A stretch of 64,000 bases of DNA, from the NCBI RefSeq assembly GCF_001729485.1, contig NZ_CP017157.1:1178001-1242000 (forward strand), read 5' to 3'. The notes under the pieces are model-generated. The model searched no databases and had not been told where the DNA came from. It worked only from the letters and a program-made list of their open reading frames with translations. This document shows positions 16,149 through 24,601 of the stretch, one piece after another; position 1 is the stretch's first letter; the number at the start of each line of letters is the position of its first letter. The translations under genes and the position numbers were made by a program. The stretch comes from Streptomyces lydicus (GTDB lineage: Bacteria; Actinomycetota; Actinomycetes; Streptomycetales; Streptomycetaceae).

Positions 16149-16616
16149 TCAGGACGTCCGCAGCATCTTCTCGTCGCTGGTCCACTTGATCTTGCTGCCC
16201 TTCCAGGTACTGACGTACCAGAGGAAGATCCGCTTTTCGGCCATCTGCCGGTCGAAGTTGCAGACCTGCCAGCCACCCTTGTGGTTGCCGTAACAGCGGT
16301 AGTTCGGGTTCCCGTTGGAGTTGGTCATGCCGCGCACCTCGATGCGCAGCCCGTCCCCCGGTGCGGTGTCCTTGATCCAGATCCGGTCGCCCTTCGCGCG
16401 GAAACACGCCATGCCCGCGCTCTTGCGGCCGTTGCCGACGGTGTTGCACTTGGCGTCGAACTTCGTCGACTTCCTCGTCGGCTTCGCCTTCTGGCTGTAG
16501 ATCGTCTTCTTGAGGGCGACGTCCCCCGCCGAGGCCGAGGCGGAGCCCGGGAGGGCGCCCACCAGGGCGGTGGCGGCCAGTGCGGCCCCCGCGGCGCCTG
16601 CGATCAACCTGCGCAT
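16149..16616 (-). CDS. Small secreted protein A with four cysteines
   Basis: The product has 155 residues from ATG 16616, after AGGCAGG; GTG 16622 would add two residues. The signal peptide runs RRLIAGAAGAALAATALVG and ends near SASAS. The mature part is basic, with four Cys (DAKCNTVG, GMACFRAKGD, NYRCYGNHKG, WQVCNFD) and ends rich in Lys/Trp. I do not recognise the family. It sits 66 bases after another small secreted Cys protein of the same size class, so the two may be an operon and may work together. No protease, immunity or export gene is next to them. Confidence 0.7.
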   Translation of the reverse strand: MRRLIAGAAGAALAATALVGALPGSASASAGDVALKKTIYSQKAKPTRKSTKFDAKCNTVGNGRKSAGMACFRAKGDRIWIKDTAPGDGLRIEVRGMTNSNGNPNYRCYGNHKGGWQVCNFDRQMAEKRIFLWYVSTWKGSKIKWTSDEKMLRTS

Positions 16617-16682
16617 ACGCACCTGCCTTTTCCGGTCATGAATTCGAGCAGAGATTCAGAGTCGTGGGCCTGCCGGCACGGC

Positions 16683-17099
16683 TCAGCCGTACATCGGCGC
16701 GCTCCACACCGTCTTCGACTTCCCGTGGCCCCAGGAGCCGGTGACCTTGGTGCGCCACTTCTGGATGCGGGCGTCGTCCTTGACTTCCTTGGTGGCCTTG
16801 AAACACGACCTGCCGTGGCTGCTGCAGTGAGCCGTCGCCATCTTCTTCGTGCCCTTGTAGAGGGTGACGGTGAGCTTGGTGTAGGCCGGCGTGAAGTTGC
16901 ACTTGATCGCGCCGTTGCCGAACTTGTCGGTCTTGCGGTCGACCCGGTCGGTGTAGGCCGATACCTTGCAGGTTTTCCTCGCCACGGCGGGGCCGTGGTC
17001 CGCGGCCGCGGCGCTGCTGGCCGCCATTCCCGTCGTGCCGAGAATTCCCGCGGCGGCGACACTCACCAGGAGTGCGCGAGAGGCCCTGTGCACACGCAT
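16683..17099 (-). CDS. Small secreted protein B with four cysteines
   Basis: The product has 138 residues from ATG 17099 (GAAGGGG nine bases upstream). The signal peptide is ASRALLVSVAAAGILGTTG with cleavage near SAAAADHG. The mature protein is strongly basic and has four Cys (RKTCKVS, AIKCNFT, TAHCSSHGRSCFK). It ends SKTVWSAPMYG. The spacing of charged residues and the YKGTKKM segment suggest a beta-rich domain, but I cannot assign a family. It precedes secreted protein A in the same direction and follows a regulator gene by about 160 bases. Confidence 0.7.
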   Translation of the reverse strand: MRVHRASRALLVSVAAAGILGTTGMAASSAAAADHGPAVARKTCKVSAYTDRVDRKTDKFGNGAIKCNFTPAYTKLTVTLYKGTKKMATAHCSSHGRSCFKATKEVKDDARIQKWRTKVTGSWGHGKSKTVWSAPMYG

Positions 17100-17256
17100 G
17101 CTGCATCCCCTTCGGGTTTTCGGTGCGGTGCGGGGAAGCCGCCGGCCGCGGCAATTCCCAAAAGCCCGGAATTCCCGCGGCCGGCGTCCCCGCCGGTGAT
17201 TCGCCTCATAGTCTTGAGGAGCCCGGCGGGGTGGCCAATGTCGGGCCGATGTCAGT

Positions 17257-17889
17257 TCACTGACGGATCACGTCCTCACCGGCCAGGCGCAGTCCGTAGC
17301 CCCGCACCGAGGCGATACGCACGTCCGCCCCGGCCCGCTCCAGCTTCCGGCGCAGCCGCCGTACGGCACTGTGGATCACCGTGGTGTCCACCCCGCAGGA
17401 CGCCCCCCACACGTCCTGGACGAGCTCCCGGAACGAGACCACCCCGCCGCTCTGCCGGGCCAGGCAGGCCAGCAGGGCGATCTCCTGGGCGGTCAGGTCC
17501 AGCACGGTGCCGCGCCACAGCGCCCGTTGCTCGTCCGGGCGGATCTCCAGGTGGCCGGCCTGGAGCGCCGGTACCTGCCGCGCGCCGCCGGCAGCGGCCG
17601 GTCCGCCGTCCACCAGTCGCCGCGCCTGGTCGAGATCGCGGACCAGCAGGACCGGCAGATTGCTGTGCAGCAGTTCGCCGACCTGCTCCAGGTCGGCGAC
17701 GGTGTTCGCGACGACGACGGCGTAGGCGTCCCGGCGCCGAAGCGGTGGCTCCTCGTACGCGCTGACGGCCGTGGCGAAATACGAGACGTTCACGTCTCCC
17801 ACTGTCCTTCCCATGAAAAGGGACCCCGTTGCATTGCCTGCGGACAGACCACCCGGAACGGCCCAACTCCGTTGTTCCACCCTGGTCAT
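17257..17889 (-). CDS. Orphan regulator with OmpR-type winged helix and no classical receiver
   Basis: The product has up to 210 residues; starts at 17889 (ATG) or within the next 40 codons are possible, for example the GTG before NVSYFATAV. The C-terminal 100 residues are an OmpR/PhoB DNA-binding domain: GTVLDLTAQEIALLACL, FRELVQDVWGASCG, VIHSAVRRLRRKLE, RGYGLRL. The N-terminal half reads AYAVVVANTVADLEQVGELL and NLPVLLVRDLDQARRL. This may be a degenerate receiver, since the phospho-acceptor Asp motif and the acidic pocket are not recognisable. It is thus likely an orphan, phosphorylation-independent regulator. It could control the two secreted genes downstream on the same strand (inference). 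Confidence 0.75.
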   Translation of the reverse strand: MTRVEQRSWAVPGGLSAGNATGSLFMGRTVGDVNVSYFATAVSAYEEPPLRRRDAYAVVVANTVADLEQVGELLHSNLPVLLVRDLDQARRLVDGGPAAAGGARQVPALQAGHLEIRPDEQRALWRGTVLDLTAQEIALLACLARQSGGVVSFRELVQDVWGASCGVDTTVIHSAVRRLRRKLERAGADVRIASVRGYGLRLAGEDVIRQ

Positions 17890-18046
17890 GAGGTGGCGTC
17901 AGGTAGCCGCGCAGGCCGTTCCGGAACGGTAGACGGTAGACGTGTTTTCAGCCATAGGCGACTGACTTGAGGAAGGGTTGAGGCACCCGTCGAGGGGTGA
18001 TATTCCGGGATTCGGCGGGCATGGCGCCCGTACGCGGAATGCGAAA

Positions 18047-18081
18047 GGTGGTGCGCCCCGCCCGAAGGGGGGCACACCACC
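18047..18081 (-). terminator. Terminator of the ABC importer operon
   Basis: The stem ggtggtg / caccacc continues inward with gcccc / ggggc and one mismatch, 29 bases after the ATP-binding protein stop. On the minus strand it is followed by TTTC. Confidence 0.65.
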
Positions 18082-18109
18082 GGTGGACCGCGGGCCTACC
18101 GCGGCTGTT

Positions 18110-18952
18110 TCACAGCACCGCGCTGAGGAATTCCCGGGTGCGTTCGTGCTCCGGCTCCGTGAAGATCTTCTCGGGCGCCCCGGATTCGATGACCCGCCCG
18201 GCGTCGAACATCAGGACGTCGTCGGAGATGTCCCGGGCGAAATTCATCTCGTGCGTGACGCAGAGCATGGTGATGTCCGTGGTGTGGGCGATGTCCCGCA
18301 GGACGTCGAGCACCCCGGCCACCAGCTCCGGGTCCAGCGCCGAGGTCACCTCGTCCAGCAGCAGCACCTGCGGGCGCATCGCCAGCGCCCGGGCGATGGC
18401 GACCCGCTGCTGCTGGCCGCCGGAGAGCTGGGTGGGGTACTTGTCGAGGTGCTCGGTCAGGCCCACCAGTTCCAGCAGGTCCCGGGCCCGCTCCTCGGCG
18501 GCGTCCTTGTCCAGCCCCAGGACGTGCACCGGCGCCTCGGTGATGTTCCGCAGCACCTTCATGTTGGGGAAGAGGTTGAACTGCTGGAACACCATGCCGA
18601 TGTTCTTGCGGACCTCCCGGACGTGCTTCTCCCCGGCCGGGACGAGCTTGCCGCCCTTCTCCTCGTGCGTCAGGTACTCACCGCCGACCTTGATGGTGCC
18701 CTCGTCCGGCTTCAGCAGCGTCATCAGCAGCCGCAGGATCGTGGTCTTGCCCGAGCCGGACGGGCCGATGAGGGTGACGTGCTTGCCGGAGGAGACCGTG
18801 AAGTCCAGCGAGTCCAGGACGGTGTTGGTCCCGAACCGCTTGGTGACGTGGTCGAAGCGGATCAGCTCGGTGCCGGCCGCGGACCTCGCCCCGGTGGGGC
18901 CCCCGTCCGCCGCGCCGGCCGTTTCCTTCGAGGGGGTGCTGTCAGCGGACAA
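18110..18952 (-). CDS. ehuA: Polar amino acid/ectoine-type ABC importer, ATP-binding subunit
   Basis: The product has 280 residues, TTG start inside the end of the permease gene (11-base overlap). Walker A is GPSGSGKTT, the Q-loop [11 protein letters not shown], the ABC signature [16 protein letters not shown], Walker [12 protein letters not shown] and the switch His VTHEMNFA. The HisP/GlnQ subclass is indicated by [13 protein letters not shown]. It energises import by the two adjacent permeases. The N-terminal 30 residues are a Ser/Gly/Ala extension. The Ehu label follows common annotation of this family; the actual substrate is unknown, and the neighbouring enzymes do not fit ectoine breakdown. 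Confidence 0.9.
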   Translation of the reverse strand: MSADSTPSKETAGAADGGPTGARSAAGTELIRFDHVTKRFGTNTVLDSLDFTVSSGKHVTLIGPSGSGKTTILRLLMTLLKPDEGTIKVGGEYLTHEEKGGKLVPAGEKHVREVRKNIGMVFQQFNLFPNMKVLRNITEAPVHVLGLDKDAAEERARDLLELVGLTEHLDKYPTQLSGGQQQRVAIARALAMRPQVLLLDEVTSALDPELVAGVLDVLRDIAHTTDITMLCVTHEMNFARDISDDVLMFDAGRVIESGAPEKIFTEPEHERTREFLSAVL

Positions 18953-19595
18953 GACGACGCTCCAGGGCTCGCAGGAGGAGGGAAGTGGGGTAGGAGATGA
19001 CCACGAAGAGGATGCCGACGACGGTGATCGGCTCCAGGTAGTCGAAGGTGGTGGCGCTGATGCTGTTCGCCTGGAAGAGCATGTCGGCGACGGTGATGCC
19101 GGCCAGCAGCGGCGTGTCCTTGAACATCGCGATGACGTAGTTGCCGAGCGCGGGCACCACCCGGCGGAACGCCTGCGGAAGGATCACCGCGGTCCAGGTG
19201 CGCCGGCGCGGCAGGCTCAGCGCAGTCGCGGCCTCCCACTGGCCGGGCGGCACGCCGTCGATACCGGCGCGGTAGACCTCGGAGGTGTACGTCGAGTAGT
19301 GCAGCCCCAGGCCGATCACGCCCGTGGTCAGCGGCGCGAAGGTCAGCCCCCAGGTCGGCAGGACGAAGAACAGGAAGAACAGCTGCACCAGCAGCGGGGT
19401 GTTGCGGACGAATTCGACGACGACGCTGACCGGCCAGGTCACCCAGCGGCTCGGCGAGCGCAGCAGCAGCGCCCACACCAGCCCGAGCGCGAAGGCCACC
19501 AGCGAGCCGTAGAAGGTGGCCTGGACGGTGATCCACAGCCCCTTGAGGATGTCGGGCATGATCTCGCCGACGTAGCTCCACGACCAGTTGTTCAC
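18942..19595 (-). CDS. ehuD: ABC importer permease (EhuD-like)
   Basis: The product has 217 residues, GTG start overlapping the previous permease stop as GTGA. It has about five membrane helices of the HisMQ type, beginning [20 protein letters not shown], and the conserved [15 protein letters not shown] segment. The EAA loop reads [17 protein letters not shown], where the coupling helix contacts the ATPase. It forms a heterodimer with the other permease. The downstream ATPase gene overlaps by 11 bases, so the operon is tightly coupled. Confidence 0.9.
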   Translation of the reverse strand: MNNWSWSYVGEIMPDILKGLWITVQATFYGSLVAFALGLVWALLLRSPSRWVTWPVSVVVEFVRNTPLLVQLFFLFFVLPTWGLTFAPLTTGVIGLGLHYSTYTSEVYRAGIDGVPPGQWEAATALSLPRRRTWTAVILPQAFRRVVPALGNYVIAMFKDTPLLAGITVADMLFQANSISATTFDYLEPITVVGILFVVISYPTSLLLRALERRLVR

Positions 19596-20323
19596 GGCTT
19601 GCCTCCGGTGGCCAGCGCCTCGGGACCCTGCTTCTCGACGGGCAGCTTGCGGGAGAACCAGCCCTCGCCCTTGGGCACGGCCCGGCCCACCGATGCCTTG
19701 GCGCGGCGTTCCAGCAGCCGCATGATCCGGGTCACCACGAACGCGACCGCGAAGTACAGCACCAGGATGATTCCGTAGACCTGGGCGCTCTGGCCGGTGG
19801 ACAGCCGGGCCAGCTTGGCCTGGAAGGTGAGCTCGCCGATGGACAGCAGCGACGCCAGCGCGGTGCCCTTGAGCAGCTCGATCAGCAGGTTGTTGAACGG
19901 CGGCATCATCTCGGGGACGGCCTGCGGAAGCAGCACCTTGCGCAGCCGCTGCCAGGGCGAGAAGTTCAGCGCGACGGCCGCCTCACGCTGGGCGGCCGGC
20001 ACCGCCTGGAGCGCGCCGCGCACGATCTCCGAGCCGTACGCCCCGTAGGACAGTCCGAGGGCCAGGGTGCCCGCCCAGATGCCGGCGAGCTGCCAGCCCA
20101 GCAGGGGCAGCGCGAAGAACAGCCAGAACATCAGCACCAGCGCCGAGGTGCCGCGGAAGAACTCCACGTACACACCGGACAGGAAGCGCACGATCCACAG
20201 GCGCGAGGTACGGGACAGGCCGATGCCGAAGGCGACGACGGCGGCCAGGGCGGCGCTGTAGACCATCAGCTGGACGGTGATCCACAGCCCTTTGAAGAAG
20301 AGTTCCCACAGCGCAGAGGTCAC
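19592..20323 (-). CDS. ehuC: ABC importer permease (EhuC-like)
   Basis: The product has 243 residues from GTG 20323, overlapping the binding-protein stop as GTGA. Membrane helices begin at [19 protein letters not shown], with the conserved [16 protein letters not shown] block and EAA loop [17 protein letters not shown]. The 40-residue C-terminal tail is rich in Lys/Arg and cytoplasmic. It is homologous to the other permease, as expected for a heteromeric polar amino acid importer. Confidence 0.9.
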   Translation of the reverse strand: MTSALWELFFKGLWITVQLMVYSAALAAVVAFGIGLSRTSRLWIVRFLSGVYVEFFRGTSALVLMFWLFFALPLLGWQLAGIWAGTLALGLSYGAYGSEIVRGALQAVPAAQREAAVALNFSPWQRLRKVLLPQAVPEMMPPFNNLLIELLKGTALASLLSIGELTFQAKLARLSTGQSAQVYGIILVLYFAVAFVVTRIMRLLERRAKASVGRAVPKGEGWFSRKLPVEKQGPEALATGGKP

Positions 20324-21258
20324 TTTTTGCAGAGCTCCTTCGCGGTGAGGTCGGTCATGAACTCCTCGGTGAAGCCGTAGGGCTTGGCGATGCGCAGGAG
20401 TTCGCCGCTCTTCTTCATCTTCTGCAGCTCGTTGTTGAAGGCGTCGCGCAGTTTCGTCTCGCCGATCCGGAAGCCGTAGCCGCCGCCGTCCCGCTGGGGT
20501 TTGCCGTCGACCGTCGGAGTGAACGGGGAGGTCATCTCCACCTTGGGGTGCTTACCGGTCTTCAGCGCCTCGATCATGGTCAGCGCGGTACCGGCGAAGG
20601 CGTCGATGCGGCCCGCCTCCAGTGCCTCCATTCCGGCGATCTGGTCGCCGTAGGTCTGGATCGTGCTTTTCTTGACGCCGTTGCCGACCGCGTAGTCGAT
20701 CTCCGCGTAACCGATGCCGGTGCCCATTCTGAGGTGCTGCCGGGCGATGTCCGGATAATCCTTGATCTTGTGCGGGTTCCCCTTGGGAACGAGAAAGGCG
20801 TCCTTCGACTCGTAGTCCGGGTCGGAGAAGAGCACGGCGGCGCAGCGCGCCTTGTTGATGAACATGCCCGCGACGATCACGTCGTACTGGAACGAGTGCA
20901 GACCGGGCACCAGCGCGCCGAACTCGACCGGGACCGGCTCGAAATTCTTGATCCCGAGCCGCTGGAAGATCGTTTTGGCGACCGCCGGCGCCTCGCCGGT
21001 CAGCTCACCCTTGCTGTTGATGGAGGCGTAGGGCGGTTCACTGGCGATTCCCATGCGCACGGTGCCCTTTTTGCGCAGGTCCTCGAGCAGGTGACCGCCG
21101 TCCGTGGCCCCGCTGACGTCGACGCGGGAGCAGCCGGTGGCCGCTCCCAGGGCACCCGCTGCGCCGAGCGCCGCTACCCCCGCGAGCAGCGACCGGCGGC
21201 GGATGCCGCGCGTCAATTGGCCTGTGATCTCTGAGGTGTTCCATGGTGGTGAAGCCAT
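20320..21258 (-). CDS. ehuB: Substrate-binding lipoprotein of the ABC importer (EhuB-like), Tat signal
   Basis: The product has 312 residues from ATG 21258; an in-frame ATG at 21348 would add 30 residues but would place the phased repeats at 21331-21360 inside the gene. The signal peptide has a twin-arginine motif (GIRRRSLLAG) and the lipobox GAATGC, so a folded lipoprotein exported by Tat is predicted. The mature protein shows the periplasmic binding protein 3 family (GTVRMGIASEPPYA, ending DAFNNELQKMKKSGELLRIA). An aromatic-lined pocket suits amino acids or similar zwitterions. The ligand cannot be read. It is the first gene of a four-gene operon with overlapping junctions. Confidence 0.85.
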   Translation of the reverse strand: MASPPWNTSEITGQLTRGIRRRSLLAGVAALGAAGALGAATGCSRVDVSGATDGGHLLEDLRKKGTVRMGIASEPPYASINSKGELTGEAPAVAKTIFQRLGIKNFEPVPVEFGALVPGLHSFQYDVIVAGMFINKARCAAVLFSDPDYESKDAFLVPKGNPHKIKDYPDIARQHLRMGTGIGYAEIDYAVGNGVKKSTIQTYGDQIAGMEALEAGRIDAFAGTALTMIEALKTGKHPKVEMTSPFTPTVDGKPQRDGGGYGFRIGETKLRDAFNNELQKMKKSGELLRIAKPYGFTEEFMTDLTAKELCKK

Positions 21259-21330
21259 GGGCGCGCGGCTACCCGAATCGTCGGCTCTTATGCCGATCGT
21301 TTCCGGCCCTTGATACGACCGGTGCTGAGG

Positions 21331-21360
21331 AGTTCCGTACTGTTCCATGCTGTTCCGTAC
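21331..21360. promoter_or_regulatory. Three 10-bp phased direct repeats between ehuB and the DUF3830 gene
   Basis: agttccgtac, tgttccatgc and tgttccgtac follow one another without spacing, so each GTTCC core recurs every 10 bases on one face of the helix. They lie between the divergent starts at 21258 and 21389. The related dyad gttctggaac occurs at 24408-24417 in the other promoter region of the locus. A shared pathway regulator is inferred. Confidence 0.5.
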
Positions 21361-21376
21361 GCCGGTATTGCCCCCC

Positions 21377-21382
21377 TACGAT
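21377..21382 (+). promoter_or_regulatory. -10 element of a leaderless DUF3830 transcript
   Basis: TACGAT fits TANNNT and lies six bases before ATG 21389, and no ribosome site lies between. The phased repeats end 16 bases upstream and would overlap the -35 region. Confidence 0.5.
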
Positions 21383-21388
21383 CTGAGC

Positions 21389-21889
21389 ATGACCGATCGC
21401 TTCATCGAAGTCTCGCTCGACAAGCGCGGCGTGAGCTGCACGGCGAAACTGCTCGACGACCGCGCGCCGATCACCTGCAATGCCGTCTGGGACGCGCTGC
21501 CGCTCGGCGGCGACGTCTACCACGCGAAATATGCCCGCAACGAGATCTACGCCCTGCTGGCGCCGTTCGCGCCCGAGGAGCCGCCGCTGGAGAACCCGAC
21601 GATCACCCCGATCCCCGGCGACCTGTGCTATTTCACCTTCAGCGACACCCAATTGGGTACCGCCTCCTACGGCTATGAGCGCGCGGCCCGGCACCAGGGC
21701 CGCGCCACCGTCGTCGACCTCGCGCTGTTCTACGAGCGCAACAACCTGCTGATCAACGGCGACGCGGGCTGGGTGCCGGGGATCGTGTGGGGCAGCGTCG
21801 TCGACGGGCTCGACCGGATGGCCGACGCCTGCCAGGACCTGTGGCGGGCCGGGGCCCTGGGGGAGACCCTCAACTTCCGCCGGGCCTAG
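21389..21889 (+). CDS. DUF3830 family protein (cyclophilin-like fold)
   Basis: The product has 166 residues from ATG 21389; the frame to 21347 would run through the promoter. Family-like segments are CNAVWDALPLGGDVYHAKYARNE (given here as landmarks 24-46), NPTITPIPGDLCYF, ATVVDLALFYERNNLL and GIVWGSVVDGLDRMADAC. DUF3830 proteins are small cytosolic proteins of unknown biochemical role, usually found with transporters, amidases or decarboxylases. It diverges from the ABC operon and points towards the amidase, which is encoded on the other strand. The conserved pairing suggests it handles the imported compound or its product (inference). Confidence 0.8.
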   Translation: MTDRFIEVSLDKRGVSCTAKLLDDRAPITCNAVWDALPLGGDVYHAKYARNEIYALLAPFAPEEPPLENPTITPIPGDLCYFTFSDTQLGTASYGYERAARHQGRATVVDLALFYERNNLLINGDAGWVPGIVWGSVVDGLDRMADACQDLWRAGALGETLNFRRA

Positions 21890-21933
21890 GCGAGACACCC
21901 CGGGACCGGGCCCCGCTCAGCCGACGCTTCCGC

Positions 21934-23349
21934 TCAGGGCGCCGGCGGCGCGGGGATCCCCGCGGTGCCCGCCTCGTAGAGGGCGTGCGCGGCACGCAGG
22001 ACCAGCGCGTCCGCGTGCCGCGCCCCCACCAGCTGGACGCCGATCGGCAGCCCCGCGCCGTCCACCCCGCAGGGCACGGTCGCGGCCGGCTGCTGGGTGA
22101 GGTTGAAGGGGTAGGTGAACGGCGTCCAGCCCGTCCAGCGGGTGTGGCCGGAACCCGACGGCACTTCCACGCCGCCCTCGAAGGCGGTGATCGGCTCGGT
22201 GGGGGTCACCAGCAGGTCGTACGTCCGGTGGAAGCGGCCCATCGCCTGACCCAGCGCCATCCGGGTGTCGACCGCCGCCAGATAGTCCAGCGCGCTGTAG
22301 CGGGCGCCCTGCTCGCAGATCTCCCGCAGCCCCGGGTCCAGCAGCGCCCGCCGGTCGTCGTCCAGCGGCTGCACCACCCGGGCCGCACCGCTGAACCACA
22401 GGGTGTGGAACGCCTCCACCGGGTCGGCGATCCCCGGGTCGGTCTCCTCGACGTGCGCACCGAGCCCGGCGAGCGTCTCGACGGCGCCCCGCACCGCCGC
22501 GGCGACCTCCGGCGCCACCGCCACGTCCCAGCCCAGCGACGGGCTGAAGGCCACCCGCAGCCCGGCCACCTCGCCGGCCACCGCCGCCCGGAAGGAGCCG
22601 GCGGCCGGCCCGAGCTGCGACCAGTCCCGCCAGTCCGCGCCGGAGATCACGTCCATCATCAGCGCCGCGTCCGCCGCGTCCCGGGTCATCGGCCCGACGT
22701 GCGCCAGCGTCCCGAACGGGCTCGCCGGGTACAGCGGCACCCGCCCGTAGGTCGCCTTGAGCGCGAAGATCCCGCAGAACGACGCCGGGATGCGCACCGA
22801 GCCCCCGCCGTCCGTGCCCAGGCTCAGCGGCCCGGCGCCCAGCGCCACCGCCGCCGCGCTCCCGCCGCTGGAGCCACCCGAGGTGCGCCCCGGGGCGTAC
22901 GGATTGCCCGTCACCCCGTGCCGCGGACTGTCGGTGACGCCCTTCCAGCCGAACTCCGGGGTGGTCGTCTTGCCGAGGAACACCGCCCCGGACTCCCGCA
23001 GCCGGGCCACCGACGGCGCGTCCTCCTCCCAGGGGCCGTCGGCCCGGACCGTCCGCGACCCGCGCAGCGTCGGGGTGCCCCGGGTCAGGATCAGGTCCTT
23101 GACGGTGACCGGCACCCCGTCCACCGGCCCGGCCGGCGCACCGGCCCGCCAGCGCTCGGCCGACTCCTTGGCGGCGGACAGCGCCTCGTCCGCGTCGATC
23201 CGGGTGAAGCAGTTCGTCGCGGCCTGCGCGGCCTCGGCGCGCTCCAGCACGGCCCGGGTGGCCTCGACGGGGGAGAAGGCGCCGGCGGCGTACCCGGCCG
23301 TCAGGGCGGTGGCGGTCAGGTCGGCGAGGTCAGTCGGTTCGGTGGTCAT
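21934..23349 (-). CDS. Amidase-signature enzyme (GatA/AtzF-type amidohydrolase)
   Basis: The product has 471 residues. The Ser-cisSer-Lys triad is visible as Lys in VPVTVKDLILTRGTPT, cis-Ser in GTDGGGSVRIPASFCG and the nucleophile in the glycine-serine loop GRTSGGSSGGSAAAVALG. The overall length and the C-terminal GLPIGVQLVG match stand-alone amidases, not GatA of the GatCAB complex (no gatC or gatB nearby). It hydrolyses a carboxamide to a carboxylate and ammonia. It is transcribed with the D-2-hydroxyacid dehydrogenase upstream (80-base gap) and lies between the importer and the racemase-like genes, so the imported solute probably carries an amide. Confidence 0.88.
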   Translation of the reverse strand: MTTEPTDLADLTATALTAGYAAGAFSPVEATRAVLERAEAAQAATNCFTRIDADEALSAAKESAERWRAGAPAGPVDGVPVTVKDLILTRGTPTLRGSRTVRADGPWEEDAPSVARLRESGAVFLGKTTTPEFGWKGVTDSPRHGVTGNPYAPGRTSGGSSGGSAAAVALGAGPLSLGTDGGGSVRIPASFCGIFALKATYGRVPLYPASPFGTLAHVGPMTRDAADAALMMDVISGADWRDWSQLGPAAGSFRAAVAGEVAGLRVAFSPSLGWDVAVAPEVAAAVRGAVETLAGLGAHVEETDPGIADPVEAFHTLWFSGAARVVQPLDDDRRALLDPGLREICEQGARYSALDYLAAVDTRMALGQAMGRFHRTYDLLVTPTEPITAFEGGVEVPSGSGHTRWTGWTPFTYPFNLTQQPAATVPCGVDGAGLPIGVQLVGARHADALVLRAAHALYEAGTAGIPAPPAP

Positions 23350-23429
23350 GCGTCCTCCGAGCGTCGGCCGCCCCGGCGGAGGCGGCGGGTGGGGGCGGGG
23401 CGGCCGCGCCGGGCACGGCCGCCGCGCCG

Positions 23430-24395
23430 TCACTGCACCGGTACGTACCCGAGCCTTTTGTCGACGACGTTGAGCAGCGGCTCGCCGGCCGCCCACCGGT
23501 CGAAGTTGTCCTGGAACTGCTCGGCCAGCGCGTCCCGCCAGCCCAGCGTGTCCCCGCTCATGTGGGGCGAGACGATCAGATGCGGCACGTCCCACAGCGG
23601 GCTGTCCGAGGGCACCGGCTCGTGCTCGAAGACGTCCAGCGCGGCCGCCGCGATCCGCCACTCGCGCAGCGCCGCGACCAGGTCCGCCTCGACGACCGTC
23701 GGGCCGCGCCCGACGTTGATGAACCGCGTCCGCGCCGGCATCCGGGCGAACGCCGCCCTGTCGAACAGGCCCCGGGTGGCGTCCGTCAGGGGGGCCGCGC
23801 ACACCACCCAATCCGCCTCCGCCAGCAGGCCGTTCAGCGCGTCACTGGCATGGACCAGTCCGAATTGCGGGTCGTCCTTCCGCTCCCGGCGGCCGACCAG
23901 ATCGACCTTGACACCCAGTGCCAGGAGGGTCGTCCCGATGGCCCGGCCGATCGGCCCGGAGCCGACGACGACCGCGCGGCTGCCGGCCAGTCGCCGTGTC
24001 TCGCGGTGCTGCCAGCGCCGCTGCCGCTGGAGCTCCCAACTTCCGTAAAAATCTTTGGCCATGGCCAGGATCAGCCCGGCGACGTACTCGGCGATCGGCT
24101 GCTCGAAGACGCCCCGGGCGTTGGTCACGACCGTGTCGTCGGCGATCAGCGCCGGGCACATCAGCTTGTCCACGCCCGCGCTCGCGGTGTGCACCCAGCG
24201 CGGTCTGGGGCCCTCCCGGGGCCACGCCCCGCGGATCGCATCGGAGGTGAAGTCCCAGGCCAACAACACGTCGGCGGAGGGGAGTCGGTCGGCCAGCGAG
24301 GTCTCGTCCGTGAAGATCACCCGGGCCCGGCCGGTCAGCCTGTCGAGCTTCGGCGGCGGGTCGGATCCCAGGACGAGGACGGTGCTTTCTGTCAT
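23430..24395 (-). CDS. D-2-hydroxyacid dehydrogenase family protein
   Basis: The product has 321 residues. The NAD-binding Rossmann motif is VVVGSGPIGRAIG, and the catalytic Arg-Glu-His set is INVGRGPTV, DVFEHEP and VSPHMSG. The N-terminal catalytic half is short, as in the glyoxylate/hydroxypyruvate reductase-like branch. It interconverts a 2-ketoacid and a D-2-hydroxyacid in the cytosol. It is first gene of a two-gene minus-strand unit with the amidase. Its leader carries a perfect stem-loop and a GTTC-N2-GAAC dyad. Substrate is unknown. Confidence 0.88.
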   Translation of the reverse strand: MTESTVLVLGSDPPPKLDRLTGRARVIFTDETSLADRLPSADVLLAWDFTSDAIRGAWPREGPRPRWVHTASAGVDKLMCPALIADDTVVTNARGVFEQPIAEYVAGLILAMAKDFYGSWELQRQRRWQHRETRRLAGSRAVVVGSGPIGRAIGTTLLALGVKVDLVGRRERKDDPQFGLVHASDALNGLLAEADWVVCAAPLTDATRGLFDRAAFARMPARTRFINVGRGPTVVEADLVAALREWRIAAAALDVFEHEPVPSDSPLWDVPHLIVSPHMSGDTLGWRDALAEQFQDNFDRWAAGEPLLNVVDKRLGYVPVQ

Positions 24396-24407
24396 GGCTC
24401 GGAAACC

Positions 24408-24443
24408 GTTCTGGAACGTGAGCCCCTTTCACTGGAAAGGGGC
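24408..24443 (-). promoter_or_regulatory. GTTC-TG-GAAC dyad and 9-bp stem-loop in the dehydrogenase leader
   Basis: A GTTCTGGAAC dyad (24408-24417) is followed, four bases away, by a perfect 9-bp stem gcccctttc / gaaaggggc with loop actg (24422-24443). Both lie within 50 bases upstream of the minus-strand start at 24395. The dyad resembles the GTTCC repeats at 21331-21360. The hairpin could affect translation or mRNA stability. Confidence 0.5.
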
Positions 24444-24469
24444 GCCGGCAGATGCCTGAGATGCGAGGA

Positions 24470-24499
24470 TTGACCACGCTAAGAAGTCGTATCTACCGT
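24470..24499 (+). promoter_or_regulatory. Vegetative-type promoter for the racemase-like genes
   Basis: TTGACC at 24470-24475, an 18-base spacer and TACCGT at 24494-24499 fit a HrdB-type promoter directed to the right. The first start codon is about 100 bases downstream, so a leader is expected. Confidence 0.55.
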
Positions 24500-24601
24500 G
24501 TCAACAACGGCTCTGTCCCGACGTCCCGGCTTGCTCCGGCTGCACCTCATCCCCGGCCACTGGCCTGGCCATCAGCCCTTCGTTTCTTCTAGGGGCCTTC
24601 A

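Noticed and set aside
20320..21348. Longer start for the EhuB-like protein at ATG 21348
   Set aside because: It would place three phased repeats inside the coding sequence and 30 extra residues before a complete Tat lipoprotein signal.
24420..24480. Possible glycine or guanidine riboswitch upstream of the racemase-like genes
   Set aside because: Only a short stem-loop and a promoter are found; conserved riboswitch core sequences are absent.
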